In this document: piece by piece, positions 36,691-44,599 of the stretch | Numbering within the stretch: the stretch's first letter is position 1 | How the letters are laid out: each line of letters starts with the position of its first letter | DNA from: Aureimonas sp. SK2 | GTDB taxonomy: Bacteria > Pseudomonadota > Alphaproteobacteria > Rhizobiales > Rhizobiaceae | Length of the DNA: 64,000 nucleotides | Direction of reading: 5' to 3' | Assembly: GCF_029813115.1 (NCBI RefSeq) | Contig: NZ_JAPZDS010000005.1 | Location: forward strand, 124,001-188,000 | Program-made: the position numbers and the translations under genes | Notes under the pieces: generated by a model | Told to the model about the DNA's origin: nothing | Databases searched by the model: none | The model's input: the letters and a program-made list of their open reading frames with translations, nothing else

Positions 36691-36993
36691 ATGAAACCCG
36701 ATCTTCTCCATTCCCTCTTCCACGACATCCAGGCCTACGGTTCCGTGCGCCTGAAGAAATCCAAGCTCCTCTGGATGCTCGGCCGCGTCCTCGAGACGCC
36801 GACCGTCTGGGACATGCTGATGCGCGAATGGGCCGAGTTCGGCCAGACCCGGCCGCTCTTCGGCTTCCAGCACGGCGACGAGATCACCCTGTCGATCGCG
36901 GCCGCCGAGGACATCGGCGCGCGCTGGACGACGCGACGCGAGCCCGTCGCGCGCGCCGTTCCGTTGCTCCAGCATCTCGAACCCGCGGCCTGA
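36691..36993 (+). CDS. Hypothetical protein, 100 aa
   Basis: An unrecognised 100-residue protein with no signal peptide or membrane segment. It is moderately basic in the first half (YGSVRLKKSKLLWMLGRVLE) and ends with a variable tail. Codon use is like its GC-rich neighbours. It follows the amidotransferase by 64 nt; an AGGGG/CCCCT dyad (36659-36676) lies in the gap. It stops 6 nt before the convergent glycerate kinase gene. A function cannot be assigned. Confidence 0.55.
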   Translation: MKPDLLHSLFHDIQAYGSVRLKKSKLLWMLGRVLETPTVWDMLMREWAEFGQTRPLFGFQHGDEITLSIAAAEDIGARWTTRREPVARAVPLLQHLEPAA

Positions 36994-36999
36994 AGCGTC

Positions 37000-38259
37000 T
37001 CAGGCCGCGCCGCGCACCAGGATGGCGCGGAAGTCGTTGACGTTGGTGAAGGTCGGCCCCGTGTCCACCAGACGGCCGAGCCGCTCGAAGGGCGTGTAGG
37101 CGTCGTGGGCGGCAAGATGCGCGGCGAGGTCGATCCCGGCCGCTTTGGCGTCCGCCAGAAGCGAGGGACCGAACCAGGCGCCGGCATTGGTCTCCGATCC
37201 GTCGATCCCGTCCGTGTCGCAGGCGAGCCCCGCGATGCCGGGATGGCCGCCCAGAGCGACGGCGAGCGCCAGAAGGTACTCGCTGTTGCGCCCGCCGCGC
37301 CCGCCCTTCTCCCCCGCCCCGACCGTCACCGTGGTCTCGCCGCCCGAAAGGAACAGCGTCGGCCGGTCCGGCCGGAGGCCGAGAACGCGGGCCGCATGCT
37401 CGGCGCCGACGGCGCTCGCCTCGCCTTCGATGGCGTCGCCCCAGATCACCGCCTCGAGGCCGAGGTGGCGGGCCGTCTCCGCCGCCGCCTCCAGCGCCAT
37501 CATCGGCGTCGCCAGCATGTGGAAGGCGCCGGGGTCGATCCCCGAACCGTCCGCCGCATTGGCCTGGATCGCCTCGGCGATGCGCGGCTCGATCGCGATG
37601 CCGTAGCGCTTCAGGATGGCGAGCGCCCTCTCGGCGCCGCCTCGGCTCTCCGGCACCGTCGGACCCGAGCCGATCGTGCCGGGATCGTCGCCGGGAACGT
37701 CGGAAATCGCATAGGTGACGAGGCGGGCCGGCGCCGCGGCGGCGGCCAGCCGGCCGCCCTTGATCGCCGAAAGGGCCTTGCGCACCGTGTTCATCTCGCC
37801 GATCGGCGCGCCGCTGCGCAGGAGCGCCCGGTTGATCGCCTGCTTGTCGGCGAGCGTCACGCCCGGCGCCGGCAGCGCGAGCAGCGACGAGGCGCCGCCC
37901 GACATCAGCACCACGACGAGATCGTCCACTCCCGCCCCTTGCGCCAGCGAGAGGATCCGGCGCGCGGCGTCCTCGCCCGCCGCGTCCGGCACGGGGTGCG
38001 AGGCTTCCACGACCGCGATCCGCCGCGTCGGAACGGCGTGGTGATAGCGCGTGACGACAAGCCCCTCGCAAGGGGCCTCCCAGGCGGCTTCGAAGGCGGC
38101 GGCCATGGACGCCGCCGCCTTGCCGGCACCGATCACGATCGTCCGCCCGCGCGGCGGCTCGGGCAGCCGCCCGTCGAAACGGCCCGCCGGCATGGCATGG
38201 GCCAGCCCGGCCTCGAACACCTGGCGCAGCACCGCGCCGTCGTCGTCTCTATGCATCAA
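37000..38259 (-). CDS. Glycerate 2-kinase (MOFRL family)
   Basis: A 419-residue kinase of the TtuD/GckA class that phosphorylates D-glycerate to 2-phosphoglycerate. The N-terminal domain has TIVIGAGKAAASMAAAFE and LVVVLMSGGASSLLALP; the C-terminal MOFRL domain shows LFLSGGETTVTV..GGRNSEYLLALA and ACDTDGIDGSETNAGAW. It feeds glycolate- or tartronate-derived carbon into glycolysis, matching glcDEF upstream in the window. Its start overlaps the TetR gene by 11 nt, so the two are probably co-transcribed. Confidence 0.92.
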   Translation of the reverse strand: MMHRDDDGAVLRQVFEAGLAHAMPAGRFDGRLPEPPRGRTIVIGAGKAAASMAAAFEAAWEAPCEGLVVTRYHHAVPTRRIAVVEASHPVPDAAGEDAARRILSLAQGAGVDDLVVVLMSGGASSLLALPAPGVTLADKQAINRALLRSGAPIGEMNTVRKALSAIKGGRLAAAAAPARLVTYAISDVPGDDPGTIGSGPTVPESRGGAERALAILKRYGIAIEPRIAEAIQANAADGSGIDPGAFHMLATPMMALEAAAETARHLGLEAVIWGDAIEGEASAVGAEHAARVLGLRPDRPTLFLSGGETTVTVGAGEKGGRGGRNSEYLLALAVALGGHPGIAGLACDTDGIDGSETNAGAWFGPSLLADAKAAGIDLAAHLAAHDAYTPFERLGRLVDTGPTFTNVNDFRAILVRGAA

Positions 38260-38860
38260 CCCTCTCCCCCGACGGGCGCCCCGCCCCGACGCGCATCCCG
38301 TCCACGAAAACGTCCACCAGACGGATCACCGTGCCCTCCCATTCCGGCTCCCGAGCCGCAAGGCACAGACCGATCAGGGTCTGGAGCAGATCCTCCGGTC
38401 CGACATCCTCCCGAATCTCGCCTGCCTCCACGCAGCGCCGGAGCAGCCCGCCAACGGCGCGGGTGAGGTGGGCGAAGGAGAAGGCGTAGATGTCCGACCC
38501 GCTGTCCACGGCCAGCGCCAGCGCCGTCAGCATGCCGCGCTTGGTGGCGACGAGCCGCACCTCCGCGCGCAGCCACAGGCGCAGGGCGGGGAGCGGCGGG
38601 TGGCTCTCGCTCAGCGTCTCGGCCAGGGCCGCGAGCTGTTCCACCTCGCGCCGATAGACCGCCTCGAACAGGGCCTCGCGCGTCGGGAAATGCCGGTAGA
38701 GCGTGCCGATGCCGACCCCCGCCTGCCGGGCCACGGCCTCCAGGCTCGCCTGCCCTCCACCGGCGCGAAACACCTCGGCGGCGGCAACGAGGAGCCGCTC
38801 GCGGTTGCGCGTCGAATCGGCGCGTGCCTTGCGTGTTGCCTTGGGGGGATCTCCTTCCAT
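38249..38860 (-). CDS. TetR family transcriptional regulator
   Basis: A 203-residue repressor-type regulator. The N-terminal HTH reads RERLLVAAAEVFRAGGGQASLEAVARQAGVGIGTLYRHFPTREALF; the C-terminal ligand domain is variable. The ATG at 38860 was chosen because a longer start at 38932 would translate through the operator-promoter at 38886-38913. It is divergent from the molybdenum hydroxylase operon, whose promoter contains a perfect 17-bp dyad. It overlaps the glycerate kinase start by 11 nt. Confidence 0.88.
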   Translation of the reverse strand: MEGDPPKATRKARADSTRNRERLLVAAAEVFRAGGGQASLEAVARQAGVGIGTLYRHFPTREALFEAVYRREVEQLAALAETLSESHPPLPALRLWLRAEVRLVATKRGMLTALALAVDSGSDIYAFSFAHLTRAVGGLLRRCVEAGEIREDVGPEDLLQTLIGLCLAAREPEWEGTVIRLVDVFVDGMRVGAGRPSGERVDA

Positions 38861-38885
38861 CTGCGAGCTTGGAATGCCTCCAGTC

Positions 38886-38913
38886 TTGAAAACGGAGGAC
38901 ACCTCCGTATAAT
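38886..38913 (+). promoter_or_regulatory. Promoter of the molybdenum hydroxylase operon
   Basis: TTGAAA (38886-38891), a 16-nt spacer and perfect TATAAT (38908-38913), reading toward paoA. The spacer is filled by the operator described separately. The transcript would have a leader of about 100 nt. Confidence 0.72.
38892..38908. promoter_or_regulatory. TetR-type operator inside the promoter spacer
   Basis: Perfect inverted repeat ACGGAGG-ACA-CCTCCGT (7-bp arms, 3-nt spacer), occupying the gap between -35 and -10. A bound repressor would block RNA polymerase. The adjacent TetR gene is the obvious candidate ligand. Confidence 0.7.
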
Positions 38914-38920
38914 GCGGCCT

Positions 38921-38985
38921 GCGAGGTGCCATGCGTACCGTGGACCTCGCACCCCGATTGCCGGCGCCCGCGGGGACACGCCGGC
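38921..38985 (+). promoter_or_regulatory. Two hairpins in the paoABC leader
   Basis: Hairpin 1 has outer stem GCGAGGT/ACCTCGC (38921-38927 with 38944-38950) plus inner CCATG/CGTGG. Hairpin 2 is GCCGGCG/CGCCGGC (38960-38966 with 38979-38985). They lie in the leader before the start codon at 39022. High GC makes chance pairing likely, so a regulatory role is only suggested. Confidence 0.35.
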
Positions 38986-39021
38986 CATTCCGGTTCGACA
39001 TATCACCGAAAGGGTGACGGC

Positions 39022-39519
39022 ATGAACCACTCCATCCATTTGACGATCAACGGGCAGACGCGAGAGGTGGTTCTCGACGACCCCCGCGTGACGCTGCTCG
39101 ACCTCCTGCGCGAGCGGCTGGACCTGACCGGCACAAAGAAGGGCTGCGACCGCGGCCAATGCGGGGCCTGCACCATCCTGGTCGACGGCCGGCGCACCGT
39201 CGCCTGCCTGTCGCTGGCCCTGTCCCATGACGGGGCCGACATCGTGACGATCGAGGGGCTGGCCCAGGGCGGCGAGCTCCATCCCGTCCAGGCGGCCTTC
39301 ATCGCCCATGACGGGTTCCAGTGCGGCTTCTGCACGCCCGGCCAGATCATGAGCGCGGTCGGCCTCATCAACGAGGGCCAGGCCGGAATCGACCCCGAGC
39401 GCGTGCGCGAGGGCATGAGCGGCAATCTCTGCCGCTGCGCCGCCTATGCCGGCATCACCGAGGCGGTGATCGAGGCGCAGGAGACCCTGGCGGGTGCCGG
39501 GCGGGAGAAGGCCGCATGA
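39022..39519 (+). CDS. Aldehyde oxidase/xanthine dehydrogenase family 2Fe-2S subunit
   Basis: A 165-residue iron-sulfur subunit. An N-terminal plant-type 2Fe-2S site (CDRGQCGACTILVDG..VACL) is followed by the C-terminal four-helix 2Fe-2S domain (CGFCTPGQIMS...GNLCRCAAY). It shuttles electrons from the molybdenum centre to the FAD subunit. The start at 39022 has AAAGGGTGA 7-15 nt upstream. No twin-arginine signal is visible, unlike E. coli PaoA. It is coupled to the next gene by an ATGA overlap. Confidence 0.94.
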   Translation: MNHSIHLTINGQTREVVLDDPRVTLLDLLRERLDLTGTKKGCDRGQCGACTILVDGRRTVACLSLALSHDGADIVTIEGLAQGGELHPVQAAFIAHDGFQCGFCTPGQIMSAVGLINEGQAGIDPERVREGMSGNLCRCAAYAGITEAVIEAQETLAGAGREKAA

Positions 39520-40574
39520 ACCGCTTCGACTACATCCGCCCCGCGACCGTCTCCGAGGCCGCCGTCGCGGCCGCCGAGCCCGGCTCGATGGTGCTCGCCG
39601 GCGGCACCAACCTCCTCGACCTGATGAAGGGCGGGATCGCCCGGCCGCAGCGCATCGTCGACCTCACCCGCCTGCCGGGCCTGTCCGCCGTCGAGCATCT
39701 GGCCGACGGGACGACGCGCATCGGCGCTCTCGTGCGCAACGCCGACCTCGCGCACGACCGCACCTTCGCCGCGCGCTTCCCGGCCGTCGCCGAAGCGCTC
39801 CTGTCGGGCGCCTCGGGCCAGCTCCGCAACGCCGCCACTGCCGGCGGCAACATCCTCCAGCGCACCCGCTGCGCCTACTTCTTCGACCCGGCAAGCGCCT
39901 GCGACAAGCGCGAGCGGGGGTCGGGCTGCGACGCGAAGGGCGGCGAGAACCGCGGCCTTGCCGTCCTCGGCTGGAGCGAGCAGTGCATCGCGACCCATCC
40001 GTCGGACTTCTGCGTGCCGCTGGCCGCGCTCGGCGCGGTGGTGGAGCTGGAAGGCCCGGACGGGCGCCGCGAGGTGCCGATCATCGAGTTCCACCAGTTG
40101 CCGGGCGAGACGCCCGACATCGAGACCGCGTGCCGGCCGGGCGAGATCGTCACCGCGCTGCGCCTGCCGCCCGACGCCGCGGGCTTTGCCGCCCACGCCC
40201 GCTATCTCAAGCTGCGCGAGCGCACCTCCTACGCCTTTGCCGTGGTCTCCGTCGCGGCCATGCTGCGGATGGAGGGGGGGCGCATCGCGCAAGCGCGGAT
40301 CGCGCTCGGCGGCGTCGCGCTGAAGCCCTGGCGGGCGCTGGAGGCCGAGGCCACGCTTGCCGATTCCGAGCCCGGCCGCCCCGCCTTCGAGCGGGCGGCC
40401 GGCGCCGCTCTGGCCGAAGCCCGGCCGTCCGGCGACAACGCACACAAGATCGAGCTCGCCCGGCGCCTCGTCGTCCGGGCGCTGCTGCTTGCCGCCGCCG
40501 GCACGCCGGACCGCGTCCCCGCCCTGCCCGGCTCCCCCTTCGCCCCGGTTCCGGAAGGTGCCCTCCATGTCTGA
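39516..40574 (+). CDS. Molybdenum hydroxylase FAD-binding subunit (PaoB-like)
   Basis: A 352-residue FAD subunit of the CO-dehydrogenase-flavoprotein family. It has the FAD-binding LAGGTNLLDLMKGG and ATAGGNILQRTRC motifs. The insertion CAYFFDPASACDKRERGSGCDAKGG carries the extra cysteines that bind an additional 4Fe-4S cluster in E. coli PaoB, distinguishing PaoABC-type aldehyde oxidoreductases from xanthine dehydrogenases. It overlaps its upstream neighbour by 4 nt and its downstream neighbour by 8 nt. Confidence 0.92.
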   Translation: MNRFDYIRPATVSEAAVAAAEPGSMVLAGGTNLLDLMKGGIARPQRIVDLTRLPGLSAVEHLADGTTRIGALVRNADLAHDRTFAARFPAVAEALLSGASGQLRNAATAGGNILQRTRCAYFFDPASACDKRERGSGCDAKGGENRGLAVLGWSEQCIATHPSDFCVPLAALGAVVELEGPDGRREVPIIEFHQLPGETPDIETACRPGEIVTALRLPPDAAGFAAHARYLKLRERTSYAFAVVSVAAMLRMEGGRIAQARIALGGVALKPWRALEAEATLADSEPGRPAFERAAGAALAEARPSGDNAHKIELARRLVVRALLLAAAGTPDRVPALPGSPFAPVPEGALHV

Positions 40575-42822
40575 GATCGGCCTGACCCAAGATCCCGCCC
40601 GCATGCGGCACGGCTCCAACATCGGCCAGCCGCTGACGCGCCGCGAAGGCGTCCTCAAGGTGACGGGCGCCGCCACTTTTGCGGCCGACAACCATCCACA
40701 GGGCATGCTCTACGCGGTGGTGGCCACCGCCTCGATCGCCCGTGGGCGGCTCGTCTCGCTGGACGAGGCGGCCGCGCGCGCCCATCCCGGCGTCGTGGAG
40801 GTGATGACGGCGGCCAATCGCCCGGCCCTCGCGATGGACCCGGACGCTAAGACCAACCCCTTCATGTTCAAGCTCGACCTCCTCCAGAACGACCGGGTGC
40901 GCTATGCCGGCCAGTCGGTCGCGGTGGTGATCGCCGAGACGCTGGAAGCGGCGACGGAGGGCGCGGCGCTGCTTAAGCCCCGCTACGAGGCCGAGCCGGC
41001 CCGCACAACGCTGGACGAGCCGGACACGTTCGTGCCGCCGAGCGTGGGCGTCGGCAATCCGCCGGAAGCGGCCAAGGGCGACGTCGACGCGGCGTTGAAC
41101 GAGGCGGAGACGGTGGTGGACGCCACCTACGAGACGCCAGCCCAGTACCACAACCCGATGGAGCCCCACGCGGTGGTGGCGCGCTGGGACGGCGACCGGC
41201 TCGACCTCGACATGCCGAGCCAGGGCCTTGCCATCGCGCAGGGGCGCATTGCCGGCCTCTTCGGCATCCGGCCCGCCGACATCCATATCCGCAGCCCGTA
41301 TCTCGGCGGCGGTTTCGGCGGCAAGGGCTTCCCCGCCGGGCCGCAGATCCTCGGCATCCTGGCCGCGCGCATGACCGGGCGTCCGGTCAAGCTCGTCCTC
41401 ACGCGCCAGCAGATGTACGGCCCCGTCGGCCATCGCGGTCCGACGCGCCAGCGCATCCGCGTCGGGCTGGACGGCGACGGCACGCTCGCGGCGCTCGAGA
41501 ACCACACGCGGACGGCGTCGAGCACCTTCGACGACTTCTTCGAGCCCGCCGCCGACGTCGCCCACACGCTCTATGCCAGCCCCGCCATCCGCACGACCTA
41601 CGAGGCCGTGCGGCTCGACACCGGCACGCCGCTCTTCATGCGCGCGCCGGGCGAGGCCTCGGGCTCGATCGCGCTGGAAAGCGCCATCGACGAGGCGGCG
41701 GAGGCGGCCGGAATGGACCCGCTCGCCTTCCGCCTGAAGAACTACGCCGAGCGCGAGCCGATCTCGGGAAAGCCCTTCTCCTCCAAAGCCCTTCGCGCCT
41801 GCTACGAGCAAGGGGCGGCGCGATTCGGCTGGGGCGGACGCCCGCTCGCACCCCGCTCCATGCGCGACGCGGCCGGGCGCCTCGTCGGCTGGGGCATGGG
41901 CACGGCGACCTTTCCGGCGCTGATGTTCCAGGCCAAGGCACGCGCGACGATCCGGGCCGACGGCTCGGGGCTGCTCGAGACCGGCGCCCACGACATGGGC
42001 CAGGGCGCCTGGACGGCGCTGGCGCAGATCGCGGCCGACGCGGTCGGCCTGCCGATCGACCGGGTGGAGTTCCGCGCCGGAACGTCCGACCTGCCGGACG
42101 CCGGGATCGCGGGCGGCTCGGGCCACACGGCGACGGCCGGCATGGCGCTCCATTCGGCGGGCGAGGCCGTGATCGCCAAGCTCGCCGAGCTCGCCACGGC
42201 CGACGAGGCCTCGCCGCTCTTCGGCGCGGGCAATGTCGGCACGCTGGTCCGCGACGGGCGGCTCGAGCGGCGCGACGACGAGAGCCGCGGCGAGGACTTC
42301 GCCGCGATCCTGCGCCGCGCCGGGCTGGACACGATCTCGGCGGACGGAGAGGCCGCGCAGGATCCGGCAGCGCAGGACGCCTATGCCATGCACGCCCACG
42401 GCGCGGTCTTCGCGGAGGTGACCGTCGATCCCGACCTCGGCCAGGTCCGCGTCACGCGCCTCGTCGGCGCCTTTGCCGCCGGCCGGATCATCAACCCGCG
42501 CATGGTGGAGAGCCAGCTCTTCGGCGGCATGATCTGGGGCCTGTCCTTCGCGCTGCACGAGCATGCGGTGGTGGACAAGCGCTCGGGGCGCATCATGAAC
42601 GCGGATCTCGCCGAATACCGCATCCCGGTGAACGCCGACGTGCCGCCGATGGAGGCGATCCTCGTCCACGAGGACGACCCCCACGTCAACGCGCTCGGCA
42701 TCAAGGGCGTTGGCGAGATCGGCATCACCGGCACAGGCGGCGCCATCGCCAACGCCGTCCACCACGCGACCGGCCGGCGCATCCGCCGCTTTCCGATCGG
42801 GCTCGCCGACCTGATCGGCTAG
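40567..42822 (+). CDS. Molybdenum hydroxylase catalytic subunit (PaoC-like)
   Basis: A 751-residue molybdopterin-binding subunit. It shows the N-terminal aldehyde oxidase a/b hammerhead region (VTGAATFAADNHPQGMLYAVV), the PYLGGGFGGKGF cofactor segment, the central MRAPGEASGS loop, and near the C-terminus the invariant IKGVGEIGITGTGGAIANAV containing the catalytic Glu. Substrates in related enzymes are aromatic aldehydes; a xanthine-type role is less likely given the PaoB insertion. Maturation would need MCD synthesis and a XdhC-like chaperone, not seen in the window. Repression by the adjacent TetR is inferred. Confidence 0.92.
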   Translation: MSEIGLTQDPARMRHGSNIGQPLTRREGVLKVTGAATFAADNHPQGMLYAVVATASIARGRLVSLDEAAARAHPGVVEVMTAANRPALAMDPDAKTNPFMFKLDLLQNDRVRYAGQSVAVVIAETLEAATEGAALLKPRYEAEPARTTLDEPDTFVPPSVGVGNPPEAAKGDVDAALNEAETVVDATYETPAQYHNPMEPHAVVARWDGDRLDLDMPSQGLAIAQGRIAGLFGIRPADIHIRSPYLGGGFGGKGFPAGPQILGILAARMTGRPVKLVLTRQQMYGPVGHRGPTRQRIRVGLDGDGTLAALENHTRTASSTFDDFFEPAADVAHTLYASPAIRTTYEAVRLDTGTPLFMRAPGEASGSIALESAIDEAAEAAGMDPLAFRLKNYAEREPISGKPFSSKALRACYEQGAARFGWGGRPLAPRSMRDAAGRLVGWGMGTATFPALMFQAKARATIRADGSGLLETGAHDMGQGAWTALAQIAADAVGLPIDRVEFRAGTSDLPDAGIAGGSGHTATAGMALHSAGEAVIAKLAELATADEASPLFGAGNVGTLVRDGRLERRDDESRGEDFAAILRRAGLDTISADGEAAQDPAAQDAYAMHAHGAVFAEVTVDPDLGQVRVTRLVGAFAAGRIINPRMVESQLFGGMIWGLSFALHEHAVVDKRSGRIMNADLAEYRIPVNADVPPMEAILVHEDDPHVNALGIKGVGEIGITGTGGAIANAVHHATGRRIRRFPIGLADLIG

Positions 42823-42846
42823 GGCCGCCCTGTCCGGCGGCGGGCG

Positions 42847-42872
42847 GGAACGGCCGCCGCCGGCCATCCGTT
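42847..42872 (+). promoter_or_regulatory. Sigma-EcfG (general stress) promoter for the MgtC-like gene
   Basis: GGAAC (42847-42851), 17 nt, CGTT (42869-42872), an exact match to the alphaproteobacterial EcfG/RpoE2 consensus GGAAC-N16/17-CGTT. It lies 35 nt before the start codon at 42908. Confidence 0.72.
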
Positions 42873-42907
42873 TCGGCCGCGAAGGACGGATGATCGCGGG
42901 AGGCGTC

Positions 42908-43375
42908 ATGACGACCTGGGAGATCGTGCTCCGGCTCGGTCTGGCGTCAGGGGCGGGTCTCGCCCTCGGCATCGACCGCGAGCTGCGCGGCATTTCGGCG
43001 GGCATCCGCACCCATGCGCTGGTCGCGCTGAGTTCGGCGCTGATCACCGTGTCGGCGCTGATGCTACAGGCCGAATTCGCCGCGCGGGGCGACAGCGGAA
43101 TGGACCCGCTCCGGGTGATTCAGGGCCTCGCCCAGGCGGTGGGCTTCGTGGCCGCCGGGGCGATCTTCGTCTCGGGCGGCAATGTCCACAACCTGACCTC
43201 CGCCGCCAACATCTGGCTGGCGGCCGCGCTCGGCATCGCGGCCGGTGCCGGCCAGTTCCGTCTCGTCGCCGTCGGGATCGCGTTCGGCGTCGTGATCCTC
43301 ACCCTGGTGCGTCTCACCGAGCGCCGCTTGCCGGGGAGCGGCAAGGGCGACGACAAACACGGCAGGGATCGCTAG
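42908..43375 (+). CDS. MgtC/SapB family membrane protein
   Basis: A 155-residue MgtC-type inner-membrane protein with four to five helices; RLGLASGAGLALGIDRELRG and GIRTHALVALSSALIT are the conserved MgtC N-terminal motif. Family members act in magnesium limitation, acid stress or survival in hosts. The ATG at 42908 has GGGAGG 5 nt upstream and was preferred over 42890. The C-terminal soluble domain of true MgtC is missing. A general-stress promoter precedes it. It overlaps the convergent metallo-beta-lactamase gene by 4 nt. Confidence 0.87.
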   Translation: MTTWEIVLRLGLASGAGLALGIDRELRGISAGIRTHALVALSSALITVSALMLQAEFAARGDSGMDPLRVIQGLAQAVGFVAAGAIFVSGGNVHNLTSAANIWLAAALGIAAGAGQFRLVAVGIAFGVVILTLVRLTERRLPGSGKGDDKHGRDR

Positions 43376-44448
43376 CGCGAAGCGCCCGGCACGTCCCAGA
43401 CCTCGCCGGGCAGCATCGGGCGGAAGCGCTCCCGATCCATGCCCCGCGCCTTGAGGGCCTCGGCCAGCAGGCGGCCCGGCTCGTCGATCGGCTCGTCGGT
43501 GAGCTGGAACGTCGACCAGTGATGCCCGGTCGCGTACTGGGCCTTGGCGAGCACCATGCCCTCGACGGCCTCCTCCGGTCCCTGGTGCTGAGCCGCCATG
43601 AACCAGCGCGGCTCGTAGGCGCCGATCGGCAGGATGGCGAGACGGAAACCGCCGTGCTTGGCGGCCGCCGCACGGTAGTTGATGCCCTCGTGGAAGCCGG
43701 TGTCGCCGACATGATAGATCCGCCCGACGGGCGTTTCGACCGCGAAGGCCGCCCACAGCGCCATGCGCCGGTCGCGCAGGCCCCGCGCCGACCAATGGTG
43801 GGCCGGCTCGACATGGATGGTGGCGCCCGGCACCTCGATCCGGTCGCCCCAGTCGCCGACGCGAAGGCGCATGCCGGGCACGGCATCGGCCACGATGCGG
43901 TCGTTGCCGAGCGGCGTCACCACCAGCGGATCGTGCGCGGCCTTGAGGCGCGCCAGCGTCTCGACGTCGAGATGGTCGTAGTGATTGTGGCTGAGGAGCA
44001 CGAGGTCGATCGGCGGCAGGCGCTCGAAGCCGATGCCCGGCTCGACCACGCGCCGGGGTCCGGCGAAGGACACGGGCGAGACGCGCTCCGACCAGACCGG
44101 GTCGGTCAGGATGTTGAGCCCGCCGGCCTGCACCAGCATGGTCGCGTGGCCGACCATGGTGATCCTGAGATCGGGAACCCTTTCCTCCGGCACGACCTGG
44201 GGAAACGGGCTCCGAACCCGACGCGGCCAGACGGCCCGGCTGCCGCCGCCCCCGAAGCGCCAACGCAGGACGTCCGAGAACGGCCTCGGCTCCACGCCGC
44301 CGGGGTTGAAGAAGCGCGTCCCGTCGAAATGATCACTCGGGGGGCCGTCGTAGTAGCGGTTTCCGGCCATGGCCGTCCTCGTGCCAACGGCTGTGGTGGT
44401 GGCAAGGGCGCCGAGGCCCAGCAACTGGAAGATCTGCCGTCGATTCAT
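43372..44448 (-). CDS. Metallo-beta-lactamase fold hydrolase (UlaG/NAPE-PLD-like)
   Basis: A 358-residue MBL-fold protein. LLSHNHYDHLD is the zinc-binding HxHxDH motif, TMVGHATMLVQAGGLNILTDPV is the preceding strand region, and VEPAHHWSARG plus YHVGDTGFHEG supply further ligands. The arrangement resembles the NAPE-PLD/UlaG group. A Tat-like or hydrophobic N-terminus (NRRQIFQLLGLGALATTTAVG) indicates export. The ATG at 44448 was chosen because the signal begins there. The substrate is unknown. Confidence 0.88.
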   Translation of the reverse strand: MNRRQIFQLLGLGALATTTAVGTRTAMAGNRYYDGPPSDHFDGTRFFNPGGVEPRPFSDVLRWRFGGGGSRAVWPRRVRSPFPQVVPEERVPDLRITMVGHATMLVQAGGLNILTDPVWSERVSPVSFAGPRRVVEPGIGFERLPPIDLVLLSHNHYDHLDVETLARLKAAHDPLVVTPLGNDRIVADAVPGMRLRVGDWGDRIEVPGATIHVEPAHHWSARGLRDRRMALWAAFAVETPVGRIYHVGDTGFHEGINYRAAAAKHGGFRLAILPIGAYEPRWFMAAQHQGPEEAVEGMVLAKAQYATGHHWSTFQLTDEPIDEPGRLLAEALKARGMDRERFRPMLPGEVWDVPGASR

Positions 44449-44599
44449 GGCGGCGAGCCTACCCGGTCGGCGACGGGCGACAAAGCCCGGACGGGGTCGG
44501 ATCGGGCCGCATTTTGTCGCGTGGCAGGCCAAGCCCCGACGCTGCCCGCAACGCCCGGGGCTCCCTCGGGAGAAGCCGCCGGTCCGACGGCGCGGGGGC

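Noticed and set aside
40207-43047. Open minus-strand frame of about 940 codons over the molybdenum hydroxylase genes
   Set aside because: Low-complexity product antisense to PaoB/PaoC-type genes with intact motifs; a shadow frame.
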